From an uncultured Eubacteriales bacterium (lineage in GTDB: Bacteria > Bacillota > Clostridia > Lachnospirales > Lachnospiraceae): a stretch of DNA of 57,413 nt. Positions 42,035-50,007 of the stretch are shown here, in pieces; position 1 is the stretch's first letter, and each line of letters starts with the position of its first letter. Position numbers and translations under genes: made by a program. The stretch lies in NCBI GenBank assembly GCA_900548855.1, contig URMF01000018.1, forward strand, positions 1-57,413. Direction: 5' to 3'. The notes beneath the pieces are model-generated. The model had not been told where the DNA came from. It worked only from the letters and a program-made list of their open reading frames with translations, and did not search any database.

Positions 42035-42127
42035 AGAGATAGAAAAAACAAATGAAAAATAGTCAAGGCAAACGACTGTGATGAAAAGAATAAATGTCTG
42101 ATTATTAAGACGAGAAGGAGAATGAAA

Positions 42128-44509
42128 ATGTCAGTAAAGATAGCATTAGCAGGTAATCCAAACTGCGGTAAAACAACATTATTTAATGCACTGACTGGTT
42201 CCAACCAGTTTGTTGGTAACTGGCCAGGCGTTACAGTAGAGAAGAAGGAGGGGAAATTAAAGAGTAATAAAGATGTTACGATTATGGATTTACCGGGTAT
42301 CTATTCTTTATCGCCGTACACGCTGGAAGAAGTAGTTGCTCGGAACTATCTGATTACAGAGAGACCGGATGCCATTATCAATATTGTGGATGGTACGAAT
42401 ATTGAAAGAAACTTATATCTTTCAACCCAGATAATGGAACTGGGCATTCCGGTTATCATGGCGGTTAACATGATAGATGTGTTGGAAAAGACCGGAGAAA
42501 AGGTATACATAGATAAGCTGAGTAAAAAATTGGGCTGTGAGGTTGTGGAGATTTCTGCGTTGAAGGGAACTGGAATCGAGAAGGCAGCAGCGAAAGCTGT
42601 GGAGCTGGCAAAGAAGAAGCAGACAGTGACACCGGCACATACCTTTGATGAGAAGGTGGAAGAGGCTATCCAGAATGTGAGTGACAGGCTGGATGTACCG
42701 GAGGAACAGAAGCGTTTCTTTGCAATCAAGCTGTTAGAAAAGGATGATAAGATTGCAGAGCAGTTAAGCAGCACACCGGACGTGTCTGCTGAAATTAAAA
42801 AGCTGGAGGATGCCTTTGATGACGACACGGAAAGTATTATCACCAATGAGAGATATGTCTATATTTCTTCTATTATCGGGGATTGTGTGAAAAAGGCACA
42901 GAGCGGAAAATTGTCAATTTCCGATAAGATTGATAAGATTGTTACAAACCGTTTTCTGGCATTACCGATTTTTGCGTTGGTTATGTTTGTGGTATACTAT
43001 GTTTCCGTTACCACAGTTGGTGGATGGGCCACAGACTGGGCAAATGACGGCGTGTTTGGGGACGGATGGCATTTGTTTGGAATCGGCACCTCTGCTTACG
43101 AAGAGGATGCGGCGGAGTTCAGCCGTGCAGACCAGATTGTGGCTGCTTCCGAGGATGGGCTTAAGACGGTTGAGATTGTTGATGAGGAAGAGGAAGTGCT
43201 TGAAACAGTTACTATTTCAGACAGTGCTGTGGAAGAGGCACAAAAGATTGTTGATGCAGGTGAACCAGATACTGCGGAATATGGAGTATGGGTTCCGGGA
43301 ATACCGGTTCTGGTAGAAAAAGGTCTGGATGCGGTAAATTGTGCGGATACTCTGAAGGCATTGATTTTAGATGGTATTGTTGCCGGTGTGGGTGCCGTTC
43401 TTGGATTTGTGCCTCAGATGCTGGTGCTGTTCATTTTTCTTGCATTTTTAGAGGCTTGTGGGTATATGGCGAGAGTTGCATTTATTATGGACCGTATTTT
43501 TCGTAAGTTTGGTCTTTCCGGTAAATCTTTTATTCCGATGCTGATTGGCAGCGGCTGTGGTGTTCCGGGTGTTATGGCTTCCCGTACTATTGAAAATGAC
43601 AGGGACCGTAAGATGACTATTATGACAACAACCTTTATTCCTTGTGGAGCGAAGCTTCCGATTATTGCATTGATTGCCGGTGCGTTTTTTGATAACTCCG
43701 GATGGGTTTCATGGAGCTCATATTTTGTGGGAATTGCAGCAATTATCTGTTCCGGTATTATATTAAAGAAAACAAAGATGTTTGCAGGAGACCCGGCTCC
43801 GTTTGTTATGGAGCTGCCTGCTTACCACCTGCCGACAGTTGGAAATGTACTTAGAAGTATGTGGGAACGGGGCTGGTCTTTTATCAAAAAAGCTGGTACA
43901 ATTATTTTGCTTTCTACAATTGTTTTATGGTTCTTACAGGGCTTCGGCTGGGTAGATGGAAGTTTTGCCATGTTAGAGGCGGAGCAGCTTAACAGCAGTA
44001 TTCTGGCAAAGATTGGGAATGGGATTGCACCGATTTTTGCACCGCTTGGATTCGGGGACTGGAAAATGGCAGTTGCCACGGTAACCGGCCTGATTGCAAA
44101 AGAGAATGTTGTTGCTACCTTTGGTGTATTATTTGGATATGCAGAGGTTGCAGAGGACGGTGTAGAAATCTGGAGCCCGCTTGCAGCAACGATTACTCCG
44201 GTTGCGGCTTATGCATTCCTTGTATTTAATCTGCTCTGTGCGCCGTGTTTTGCAGCTATGGGAGCAATTAAGAGAGAAATGAACAATACAAAATGGTTCT
44301 GGTTTGCAATTGGATACCAGACAATTCTTGCCTATATTGTAGGTCTTTGCATTTACCAGATTGGAACCTTGATAACAGGGGGAGCCTTTGGTGTGGGAAC
44401 GGTCATTGCGTTCCTGTTCGTAATCGTATTTCTTTACCTGTTGTTCAGACCATATAGGGAAAGCAAAACCCTGAATGTAGACATAAAAAAGGTTGTCAAT
44501 GCAAAATAA
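42128..44509 (+). CDS. feoB: Ferrous iron transporter FeoB
   Basis: A 793-residue membrane protein. The cytosolic G domain has GNPNCGKTT (G1), DLPGIYSLSP (G3) and MAVNMIDV (G4), followed by a helical switch region and two Gate-motif-bearing membrane halves (IGSGCGVPGVMASRTI, TTTFIPCGAKLPIIA, LIAKENVVATFGVLFG). An acidic insertion of about 80 residues (near 330-410, TVEIVDEEEEVLETV) lies in the first periplasmic-side loop. ATG 42128 is preferred to 42122 since AAGGAG is 8 bases upstream. Followed by the small Cys-rich Feo protein. Confidence 0.96.
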   Translation: MSVKIALAGNPNCGKTTLFNALTGSNQFVGNWPGVTVEKKEGKLKSNKDVTIMDLPGIYSLSPYTLEEVVARNYLITERPDAIINIVDGTNIERNLYLSTQIMELGIPVIMAVNMIDVLEKTGEKVYIDKLSKKLGCEVVEISALKGTGIEKAAAKAVELAKKKQTVTPAHTFDEKVEEAIQNVSDRLDVPEEQKRFFAIKLLEKDDKIAEQLSSTPDVSAEIKKLEDAFDDDTESIITNERYVYISSIIGDCVKKAQSGKLSISDKIDKIVTNRFLALPIFALVMFVVYYVSVTTVGGWATDWANDGVFGDGWHLFGIGTSAYEEDAAEFSRADQIVAASEDGLKTVEIVDEEEEVLETVTISDSAVEEAQKIVDAGEPDTAEYGVWVPGIPVLVEKGLDAVNCADTLKALILDGIVAGVGAVLGFVPQMLVLFIFLAFLEACGYMARVAFIMDRIFRKFGLSGKSFIPMLIGSGCGVPGVMASRTIENDRDRKMTIMTTTFIPCGAKLPIIALIAGAFFDNSGWVSWSSYFVGIAAIICSGIILKKTKMFAGDPAPFVMELPAYHLPTVGNVLRSMWERGWSFIKKAGTIILLSTIVLWFLQGFGWVDGSFAMLEAEQLNSSILAKIGNGIAPIFAPLGFGDWKMAVATVTGLIAKENVVATFGVLFGYAEVAEDGVEIWSPLAATITPVAAYAFLVFNLLCAPCFAAMGAIKREMNNTKWFWFAIGYQTILAYIVGLCIYQIGTLITGGAFGVGTVIAFLFVIVFLYLLFRPYRESKTLNVDIKKVVNAK

Positions 44510-44575
44510 TGGCATTCGATAATGTGAGGCGGATTTTGAATTGCCTATTTGCTATTAATATAGGAGGTGCATGGA

Positions 44576-44710
44576 ATGGGAACAGTTATAGTTGGTGCAG
44601 TTTTAGTGGTAGTAGTCGCCCTGGCTATTTACAGTATGGTTAAGGATAAGAAAAACGGTAAATCTATTCAGTGCGGTGGTGACTGTTCGCAATGCAAAGG
44701 GTGTCATTAG
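44576..44710 (+). CDS. FeoB-associated Cys-rich membrane protein
   Basis: A 44-residue protein: one membrane helix (VIVGAVLVVVVALAIYSM), a basic stretch (KDKKNGK) and a cysteine-rich tail, CGGDCSQCKGCH. AGGAGG lies 8 bases before ATG 44576; the ATG at 44571 is out of frame and stops quickly. This is the usual small partner encoded after feoB in Firmicutes, thought to bind iron at the cytosolic mouth of the pore. Confidence 0.93.
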   Translation: MGTVIVGAVLVVVVALAIYSMVKDKKNGKSIQCGGDCSQCKGCH

Positions 44711-44762
44711 AAAAAGCTTTGCAGGGTATTGCAGAAGCTTGAAAAGATTGTAAAGGCATGAA

Positions 44763-44794
44763 AAACAGGGGGATTGGTGAAATCCCCCTGTTTG
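44763..44794. terminator. Bidirectional terminator
   Basis: AAACAGGGGGATT pairs with AATCCCCCTGTTT, serving the Feo operon and the convergent high-cysteine gene. Confidence 0.85.
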
Positions 44795-44807
44795 GCTGAA
44801 AAAAGAA

Positions 44808-45062
44808 TTAGCAGCCGCAACCGCAGCTTGAGTTGTTGTTGCCGTTTCCACCGCAGCAGCAAAGAAGAAGTAAGATGATGATGATGCAAGAGCAGTTGCC
44901 ACCGCCAAAGCCGCAGCCATCATTGCCACCAAAGAATCCATTTCCGCAGCCGTTGTCATTTCCGCAACAGCAGAAGAGAATGAGAAGGATGATAATCCAT
45001 GTGCAGCAATTGCCACCGCCGAAACCGCAGCCGCAACCGCCTGTTGCTGATAAGTCGCCCAT
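44808..45062 (-). CDS. High-cysteine glycine-rich small protein
   Basis: An 84-residue protein with an internal duplication: two blocks of a Gly/Cys turn (GGCGCGFGGGNCC, DGCGFGGGNCSC) each followed by a short hydrophobic stretch (WIIILLILFCCC, IIIILLLLCCC), ending in SSCGCGC. About a quarter of residues are Cys. Databases call similar clostridial proteins 'chorion class high-cysteine' proteins; a YjcZ-like spore or membrane role has been suggested for comparable sequences, but function is unknown. Start 45062 (MGDLSATGG) has GGAGG 8 bases upstream; 45077 does not. Confidence 0.75.
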   Translation of the reverse strand: MGDLSATGGCGCGFGGGNCCTWIIILLILFCCCGNDNGCGNGFFGGNDGCGFGGGNCSCIIIILLLLCCCGGNGNNNSSCGCGC

Positions 45063-45095
45063 AATGAGTGCCTCCAATTTTCTTTACACTGTTAT

Positions 45096-45124
45096 ATTAT
45101 GCGAAGGATTGCAGGGTGTGACAA
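45096..45124 (-). promoter_or_regulatory. Predicted promoter of the high-cysteine gene
   Basis: On the minus strand TTGTCA (45119-45124) and CATAAT (45096-45101) with a 17-base spacer, 34 bases before the coding start. Confidence 0.55.
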
Positions 45125-45239
45125 AATAGGCATTATTTTTCAAGTTGAAGTTTAAAGTATTATCTGTTAAACTTTATAGAGAATAAAATTCTTGTTTGAT
45201 GGATTAAGAGGACGCTTTGAACAAGGGGTTAATACCGTT

Positions 45240-45400
45240 CGCAGGACAGGAAATACATGTTTCACGTTTCGTCCCCGCTTGCGCTCCATCTCATATGTAG
45301 CCGTACATAAGATGCCAGCCTGCATTTTATGCAGACTACCATCTAAGTACCGACGAATGAGATAGTCCTTCACTTGGAAACATGTATTTTCTGTTCTGTT
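45240..45400. repeat. Palindromic element of about 160 bp
   Basis: CAGGAAATACATGTTTC near the left end mirrors GAAACATGTATTTTCTG near the right end; inside, ATCTCAT/ATGAGAT and a central CTGCATTTTATGCAG continue the symmetry (centre near 45318). It has the form of a non-coding hairpin insertion element. An ORF on the minus strand crosses it but has no support. Confidence 0.6.
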
Positions 45401-45455
45401 TAAATTTTTTAAGAAGCATGTTCAAAGCTGTTTCCTGGTATAATCTACACAAGAA

Positions 45456-45700
45456 TTTTTTACCCCAGGCGGGGGTGGATGGCATTTGTTCCTGCCGAAA
45501 CAGTTAAATCAGAAATACCATATTAGCTTACCTATAGGGTAAAAAAGTGTAATTATACAATGTCTATCGATGTCGGCAAATCACCAGAACCGGCATCGGG
45601 TGTGGCGAAGATTCTGTCCGCGGCGAAAGTGAAATCTTGTTCCCCATCCCCGCGGCAAGAATCAGGGAAGGAAAACAAACAAGAATTAGGAGGAAAAGCT
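45456..45700 (+). promoter_or_regulatory. Structured leader of the S1-domain gene
   Basis: TTTTTTACCC (45456) pairs with GGGTAAAAAA (45537), enclosing ATGGCATTT/AAATACCAT and TGTT/AACA stems. ACCCC (45462) can alternatively pair with GGGGGT (45471). Further hairpins follow: GATGTCGG/CCGGCATC and two CCGCGG blocks (45618-45655). A TGGTATAAT extended -10 lies at 45436. No known riboswitch consensus is recognised. Confidence 0.55.
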
Positions 45701-46609
45701 ATGGAAACAATGGCAGATTTTGAAGAAGAGTTAACAAATTCATTTCGTGTTATAAAGGAAGGCGAAATGGTAAAAGGAATGATAGTGGATATCAATGATG
45801 AAGTAGTTACCTTGGACCTCGGTTATTTTGCACCAGGAGTGATACCCCTTTCAGAGCTTTCCGATGACCCGGATTTTTCAGCTATGCGGGATTTGAAAAT
45901 TGGAGACAGCATTCAGGCAATTGTAATTCAGACCGATGATGGAAAGGGAAATGTGGAGCTTTCACTGAAGGAAGCCAATGAAATGTCTGCATGGGAGCAT
46001 TTAAAGGAGCTTATGGAACAGGAAACCGTGGTAACGGTTAAGATTAAAGAAAGTGTAAAGAGCGGTGTCATTGCGTATCTGGAAGGAATCCGTGCATTTA
46101 TTCCGGCTTCCCAGCTGGCACTCACCTTTGTGGAGGATACGGAAGCTTTTATCGGAAGACAGGTGGAGGCTAAGGTAATAACGGTGGAGGAAGGCGCAAA
46201 GAAGCTGGTGCTTTCAGTGAAGGCAGTTTTGAAGGAGAGGGAAGCGGAGCATGACAGAGAGAAAATAGCAATGCTTGTGCCGGGTTCTGTTTTCGAGGGA
46301 ACCGTAGAATCCCTTATGCCGTATGGAGCATTTGTACAGATGGACAATGGTCTGACCGGTCTGGTTCATATATCTAAAATTTCAATGAAACGAATTAAGA
46401 AGCCTTCCGAGGTGCTGTCTGTTGGACAAAAGGTTAAGGTCAAGGTGCTTGAAGTGAAGGACGGAAAAATCAGTCTGAGTATCCGGGATGTGGAGACGAA
46501 TACTTCAGATATTGTAACGGATGTGATTGAGAAATTCGATTATACCTGTGAGGAGATACCCAACAATCCGTTTGGGGCATTACTGGCAGGAATTAAGCTG
46601 GATGATTAA
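45701..46609 (+). CDS. S1-domain RNA-binding protein
   Basis: A 302-residue protein of three S1 (OB-fold) domains: EMVKGMIVDINDEVVTLDLG (about 22-90), a weaker central one (VTVKIKESVKSGVIAYLEG) and a well-conserved third (GSVFEGTVESLMPYGAFVQM ... GLVHISKIS). It resembles the short S1/RpsA-like proteins of Firmicutes, which bind mRNA and ribosomes. AGGAGG lies 7 bases before ATG 45701; the frame is open back to 45560, but that part overlaps strong RNA hairpins and has no binding site. The stop overlaps the next start (TAATG). Confidence 0.9.
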   Translation: METMADFEEELTNSFRVIKEGEMVKGMIVDINDEVVTLDLGYFAPGVIPLSELSDDPDFSAMRDLKIGDSIQAIVIQTDDGKGNVELSLKEANEMSAWEHLKELMEQETVVTVKIKESVKSGVIAYLEGIRAFIPASQLALTFVEDTEAFIGRQVEAKVITVEEGAKKLVLSVKAVLKEREAEHDREKIAMLVPGSVFEGTVESLMPYGAFVQMDNGLTGLVHISKISMKRIKKPSEVLSVGQKVKVKVLEVKDGKISLSIRDVETNTSDIVTDVIEKFDYTCEEIPNNPFGALLAGIKLDD

Positions 46610-47805
46610 TGTTATGGGATGTGAAAGCATTGCAGATGGATAAGAGAAAAACAAGGAATAGAATATGTATTATTGGCATAATATGGATTATGGTCAATAT
46701 GGTTTCTTTTAACAGTTATGCGAAAGCTTCTTTTTCAAAGAGTCAGCCGCTTGGTATTATGTCAACTGCTGTAAAGAAGGAAATTGCAGTATCCTGGGAG
46801 GCGGTAAAGGGTGCAGATGGATACGAAGTTTATGAGGCAGTGGAAACGGATTGTGATTCCCAAGAGGAATCCCAGTTAGATGACCTGGACGAAAAAGAGA
46901 AACAGGCCGGTTCCTATTATTTGGTCCGGTCTGTTAAAAAAAGCAAAGTCATACTGAAGGGTAAGCAGCCTGGAAAGGTGTATTCCTATTATGTCCGGGC
47001 GTATCAGATAAAAAGTAACGGAAAAAAATCCTACAGCAGAGCTAGTAAAAAGGTATCTACAACCGTGGCGGCAAAAGGAATTTCGACGGTAAAGAATCTG
47101 TTGCAGACTGCTATTGCTCCCATAGGCTCCACCATGTATGTGTGGGGCGGCGGATGGAATAAGGCGGATACGGGGGCAGGAAAGGATGCCAGACGGATAG
47201 GCTTGAGTCCGGCATGGAGAGCCTTTGCAAAGAATAAAAAGTCTTCCTATAATTATAAAAAGTACCGGTATCAGATACACGACGGGCTGGATTGCTCCGG
47301 CTATGTGGGCTGGTGTGTGTATAATGTGCTGAATACAAAAAACGACAAAAAGGGATATGTATACAGCGCATCCAGTCAGGCAAAGAAGTATGCGGCTTCC
47401 GGCTTTGGAAGTTATCGCTCTGCAAAAAAAATAAAGGATTACCGTGCAGGGGATGTGATGAGCTCCACCTGTAAATGCTGTGGGCACGTATGGATTGTGA
47501 TAGGACAGTGCAGGGATGGAAGCGTAGTGCTGGTACATTCTTCTCCGGCAGGGGTCCAGCTTAGCGGAACGACAACACCTTCCGGCAAAAAGAACAGCAA
47601 AGCATATAAGCTGGCTAAGAAATATATGAAAAAATATTATAAGATATGGTATAAAAAATATCCCAATGTGAGCCGGGGAAAGACATATCTATCCCATTAC
47701 GGACAGATGCGCTGGAGGACATCAGGGAAAAACATCTACTTGTCTGACCCGGATGGCTACCAGAACATGAGTGCAGAAGAGGTGCTGGCAGATTTATTCC
47801 CGTGA
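46609..47805 (+). CDS. Secreted NlpC/P60-like peptidase with fibronectin-like domain
   Basis: A 398-residue protein (389 from ATG 46636). Signal segment (IGIIWIMVNMVSFNSYAKA), a fibronectin-III-like region (AVSWEAVKGADGYEVYEA ... YYVRAYQIKSNGKKS), then a hydrolase domain with catalytic Cys in HDGLDCSGYVGW and His in CGHVWIVIG. Likely cleaves peptidoglycan stem peptides outside the cell. A Cys pair CKCC next to the His is unusual. Start codon overlaps the S1-gene stop, indicating coupled translation of an RNA-binding and a wall protein. Confidence 0.8.
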   Translation: MLWDVKALQMDKRKTRNRICIIGIIWIMVNMVSFNSYAKASFSKSQPLGIMSTAVKKEIAVSWEAVKGADGYEVYEAVETDCDSQEESQLDDLDEKEKQAGSYYLVRSVKKSKVILKGKQPGKVYSYYVRAYQIKSNGKKSYSRASKKVSTTVAAKGISTVKNLLQTAIAPIGSTMYVWGGGWNKADTGAGKDARRIGLSPAWRAFAKNKKSSYNYKKYRYQIHDGLDCSGYVGWCVYNVLNTKNDKKGYVYSASSQAKKYAASGFGSYRSAKKIKDYRAGDVMSSTCKCCGHVWIVIGQCRDGSVVLVHSSPAGVQLSGTTTPSGKKNSKAYKLAKKYMKKYYKIWYKKYPNVSRGKTYLSHYGQMRWRTSGKNIYLSDPDGYQNMSAEEVLADLFP

Positions 47806-47869
47806 GCAACGAGCCAAGTGACTGCTTGCGACGGGGGATTTGACTTGAATAAAGTGTCAGAATCCTTTG

Positions 47870-47909
47870 AAATCCCATACTTTATTATTAGATAAAGTAT
47901 GGGATTTTT
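47870..47909 (+). terminator. Terminator abutting the subtilase start
   Basis: AAATCCCATACTTTA pairs perfectly with TAAAGTATGGGATTT, followed by TTG. It ends only 6 bases before the next ATG. Confidence 0.85.
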
Positions 47910-47915
47910 GTAGTT

Positions 47916-49712
47916 ATGACAGAAAGTAAAATTAGTCCAGAACTTAATATGGCAATAGGGATTCCAGAGGAGGAGCGCGAAAAAAGTCTGGATTTGGGTG
48001 TGGGGTATAGCGAATTATTTGATGAATGGGAGTTGATTATACGTTACACAGGAAGTCTTGAGGAAATAAAAAGGGAACTAAACATATCAATTGAAGAGCT
48101 GCTGGGAGGATATGCGGTTATCCGGATTCCACAGTACTTGATTGGCAGGTTGTCGGACTATTCCCAGATAGATTATATTGAAAAACCGAAATCTCTTGTG
48201 TTAGAGCAGATGGAGGGTATTGGTTCCTCCTGTATCAACAGGGTGAGGCTGCCGGACTATAACCTGACAGGAAGAGGAACGCTGGTGGCATGTCTGGACT
48301 CTGGTGTTGATTTCTATCATCCGGATTTTCGGAATGCAGATGGCACCACAAGGATTGCGGTTTTGTGGGACCAGACAATTCCGGGCAGACCGCCGGAGGG
48401 ATACACAATAGGCAGTGTTTATACAAGCGAGGATATAAACGCAGCGATACGGGCAGAGGAGGGAACCGGGTCTGGACAGGGGAATGTCCAAGGAAATGGT
48501 CAGGGACAGTCAAACCGGGGAAGCGACCTTGTGCCGGAATTTGATGCCACCGGTCATGGAACGGCTGTTCTTGGGATTATGGCAGGAAATGGACGTGCGT
48601 CCAACAGAGAGATTGTAGGCGTGGCTCCCGAAGCGGAAATCATTGTGGTAAAGCTTGGCAACCCGGATGGAAGGGGATTCCCAAGAACAACCCAGCTCAT
48701 GCTGGCAATTGATTTTGCCATGCGATATGCCATGGGAACCGGAAAACCTCTGGCAATCAATATAAGCTTTGGAAATAATTACGGGGCGCATAACGGGGAT
48801 TCGATATTGGAACGATATATGGATACCGTTTCCAATCTATACAGGGTTTCTATTGTCACAGGAACGGGAAATGATGGAATTACGGCAAGACATACGGCAG
48901 GCAATTTGTCCGGGGGACAGAGGGAAACCATAGAGATTTATGTAGCGGATTATATGAATTCCTTTAATCTGCAAATATGGAAGCATTATCTGGATGATTT
49001 TGACATTTTGATAGAATCCCCTGCAAACCGTCAGATTGGTCCGCTTTCCAGTTATTCCAGAGTACAGAATTATGTTTTGCCCGAGGATATGATTTCGGTC
49101 TATTATAGCGAACCGACACCCTATAACCCTGAGCAGGAAATTTATATTTCATGGATTCCGAGAGGGGACTATGTGACACCGGGAATCTGGAAAATTTATT
49201 TGCAGCCAAAACGTATTGTGGCAGGAGAATATAACATGTGGCTGCCGGTGGCAGGAAGTACATCCTCCGAGGTGTCCTTTGTACGGCCGAATATTTTTAA
49301 TACACTGGTGGTTCCCTCTACTGCAAGATATGTGATTTCCGTAGCGGCATATGATTCCAGAAATGATACCTTTGCGGCATTTTCGGGAAGAGGTCCCAGT
49401 CTCGAGCAGGGATTTCCCCAGGCAGTGGGAAAGCCAGATTTGGCGGCACCGGGGGTTGCCATTAATACCAGCAGGTCAGGCGGAGGATATGGCGAATTTT
49501 CCGGCACATCTTTTGCGGCACCCTTTGTGACCGGAGCGGCAGCCCTTCTGATGCAGTATGGTATTGTGGACGGAAAAGACCCCTATTTATATGGGGAAAA
49601 AATCAGGGCAGCGCTGATGCGTGGAGCCAGAAAGCTGTCATTTCAGGAAATGCAGCCCTCTCCGCTGGTAGGCTGGGGAGCGCTTTGTGTCAGCGACAGC
49701 CTGCCAGAGTAG
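47916..49712 (+). CDS. Subtilisin-family serine protease, CspBA-like
   Basis: A 598-residue S8 protease with an intact triad: Asp128 in CLDSGVDFYHPDF, His214 in TGHGTAVLGIMAG and Ser532 in SGTSFAAPFVTGAA; LAINISFGNNYG holds the oxyanion Asn region. A prodomain-like start (residues 1-100) and a jelly-roll-like insertion between His and Ser blocks match clostridial Csp proteases, some of which process the spore-germination enzyme SleC. No signal peptide. No ribosome binding site is visible, since a terminator stem ends 6 bases before the ATG; another ATG at codon 12 also lacks one. Confidence 0.88.
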   Translation: MTESKISPELNMAIGIPEEEREKSLDLGVGYSELFDEWELIIRYTGSLEEIKRELNISIEELLGGYAVIRIPQYLIGRLSDYSQIDYIEKPKSLVLEQMEGIGSSCINRVRLPDYNLTGRGTLVACLDSGVDFYHPDFRNADGTTRIAVLWDQTIPGRPPEGYTIGSVYTSEDINAAIRAEEGTGSGQGNVQGNGQGQSNRGSDLVPEFDATGHGTAVLGIMAGNGRASNREIVGVAPEAEIIVVKLGNPDGRGFPRTTQLMLAIDFAMRYAMGTGKPLAINISFGNNYGAHNGDSILERYMDTVSNLYRVSIVTGTGNDGITARHTAGNLSGGQRETIEIYVADYMNSFNLQIWKHYLDDFDILIESPANRQIGPLSSYSRVQNYVLPEDMISVYYSEPTPYNPEQEIYISWIPRGDYVTPGIWKIYLQPKRIVAGEYNMWLPVAGSTSSEVSFVRPNIFNTLVVPSTARYVISVAAYDSRNDTFAAFSGRGPSLEQGFPQAVGKPDLAAPGVAINTSRSGGGYGEFSGTSFAAPFVTGAAALLMQYGIVDGKDPYLYGEKIRAALMRGARKLSFQEMQPSPLVGWGALCVSDSLPE

Positions 49713-49809
49713 AGGATATTTTACTGCTATGCAAATTACGACAAAGAGGCGGTAGAATGCAATAGGAATCTTTTTGTGATAAAAGGGTGAAGAATATAGA
49801 GATTTTAGC

Positions 49810-49838
49810 TTGACAATTTGCATAAACTATGATAGTTT
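49810..49838 (+). promoter_or_regulatory. Predicted promoter of ptsG
   Basis: TTGACA (49810) and TAGTTT (49833) with a 17-base spacer, directly before the RAT/terminator leader. Confidence 0.55.
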
Positions 49839-49850
49839 AGATTCAATGAT

Positions 49851-49939
49851 ATGGTATGTTACTTGTTTATGATTAGATGAGGCATTAACTGTACATGAGT
49901 ATTTTAGGATATTTATGTGTGTTAATGCCCTTTTTTATT
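49851..49939 (+). promoter_or_regulatory. RAT antiterminator site overlapping a terminator
   Basis: GGTATGTTACT ... AGATGAGGCATTAAC (about 49853-49889) keeps the TGTTACT and AGGCA elements of LicT/GlcT-type RAT sites. GGCATTAAC (49881) pairs perfectly with GTTAATGCC (49921), followed by CTTTTTT. Formation of one structure excludes the other. The PRD antiterminator encoded at 52202 is the likely binder. Confidence 0.8.
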
Positions 49940-50007
49940 AGTTTTTTAGGCTCACCCGAATAACACACGATATCCCAGTATACAATAAAAAGAAAAGGAG
50001 AAAAAGT

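Noticed and set aside
45167..45373. 68-codon minus-strand ORF in the S1-gene upstream gap
   Set aside because: It runs through a palindromic element, lacks a ribosome binding site and has no recognisable motif.
45560..45700. N-terminal extension of the S1-domain protein
   Set aside because: The in-frame start at 45560 has no ribosome binding site and the segment is explained by RNA hairpins, while AGGAGG stands 7 bases before 45701.
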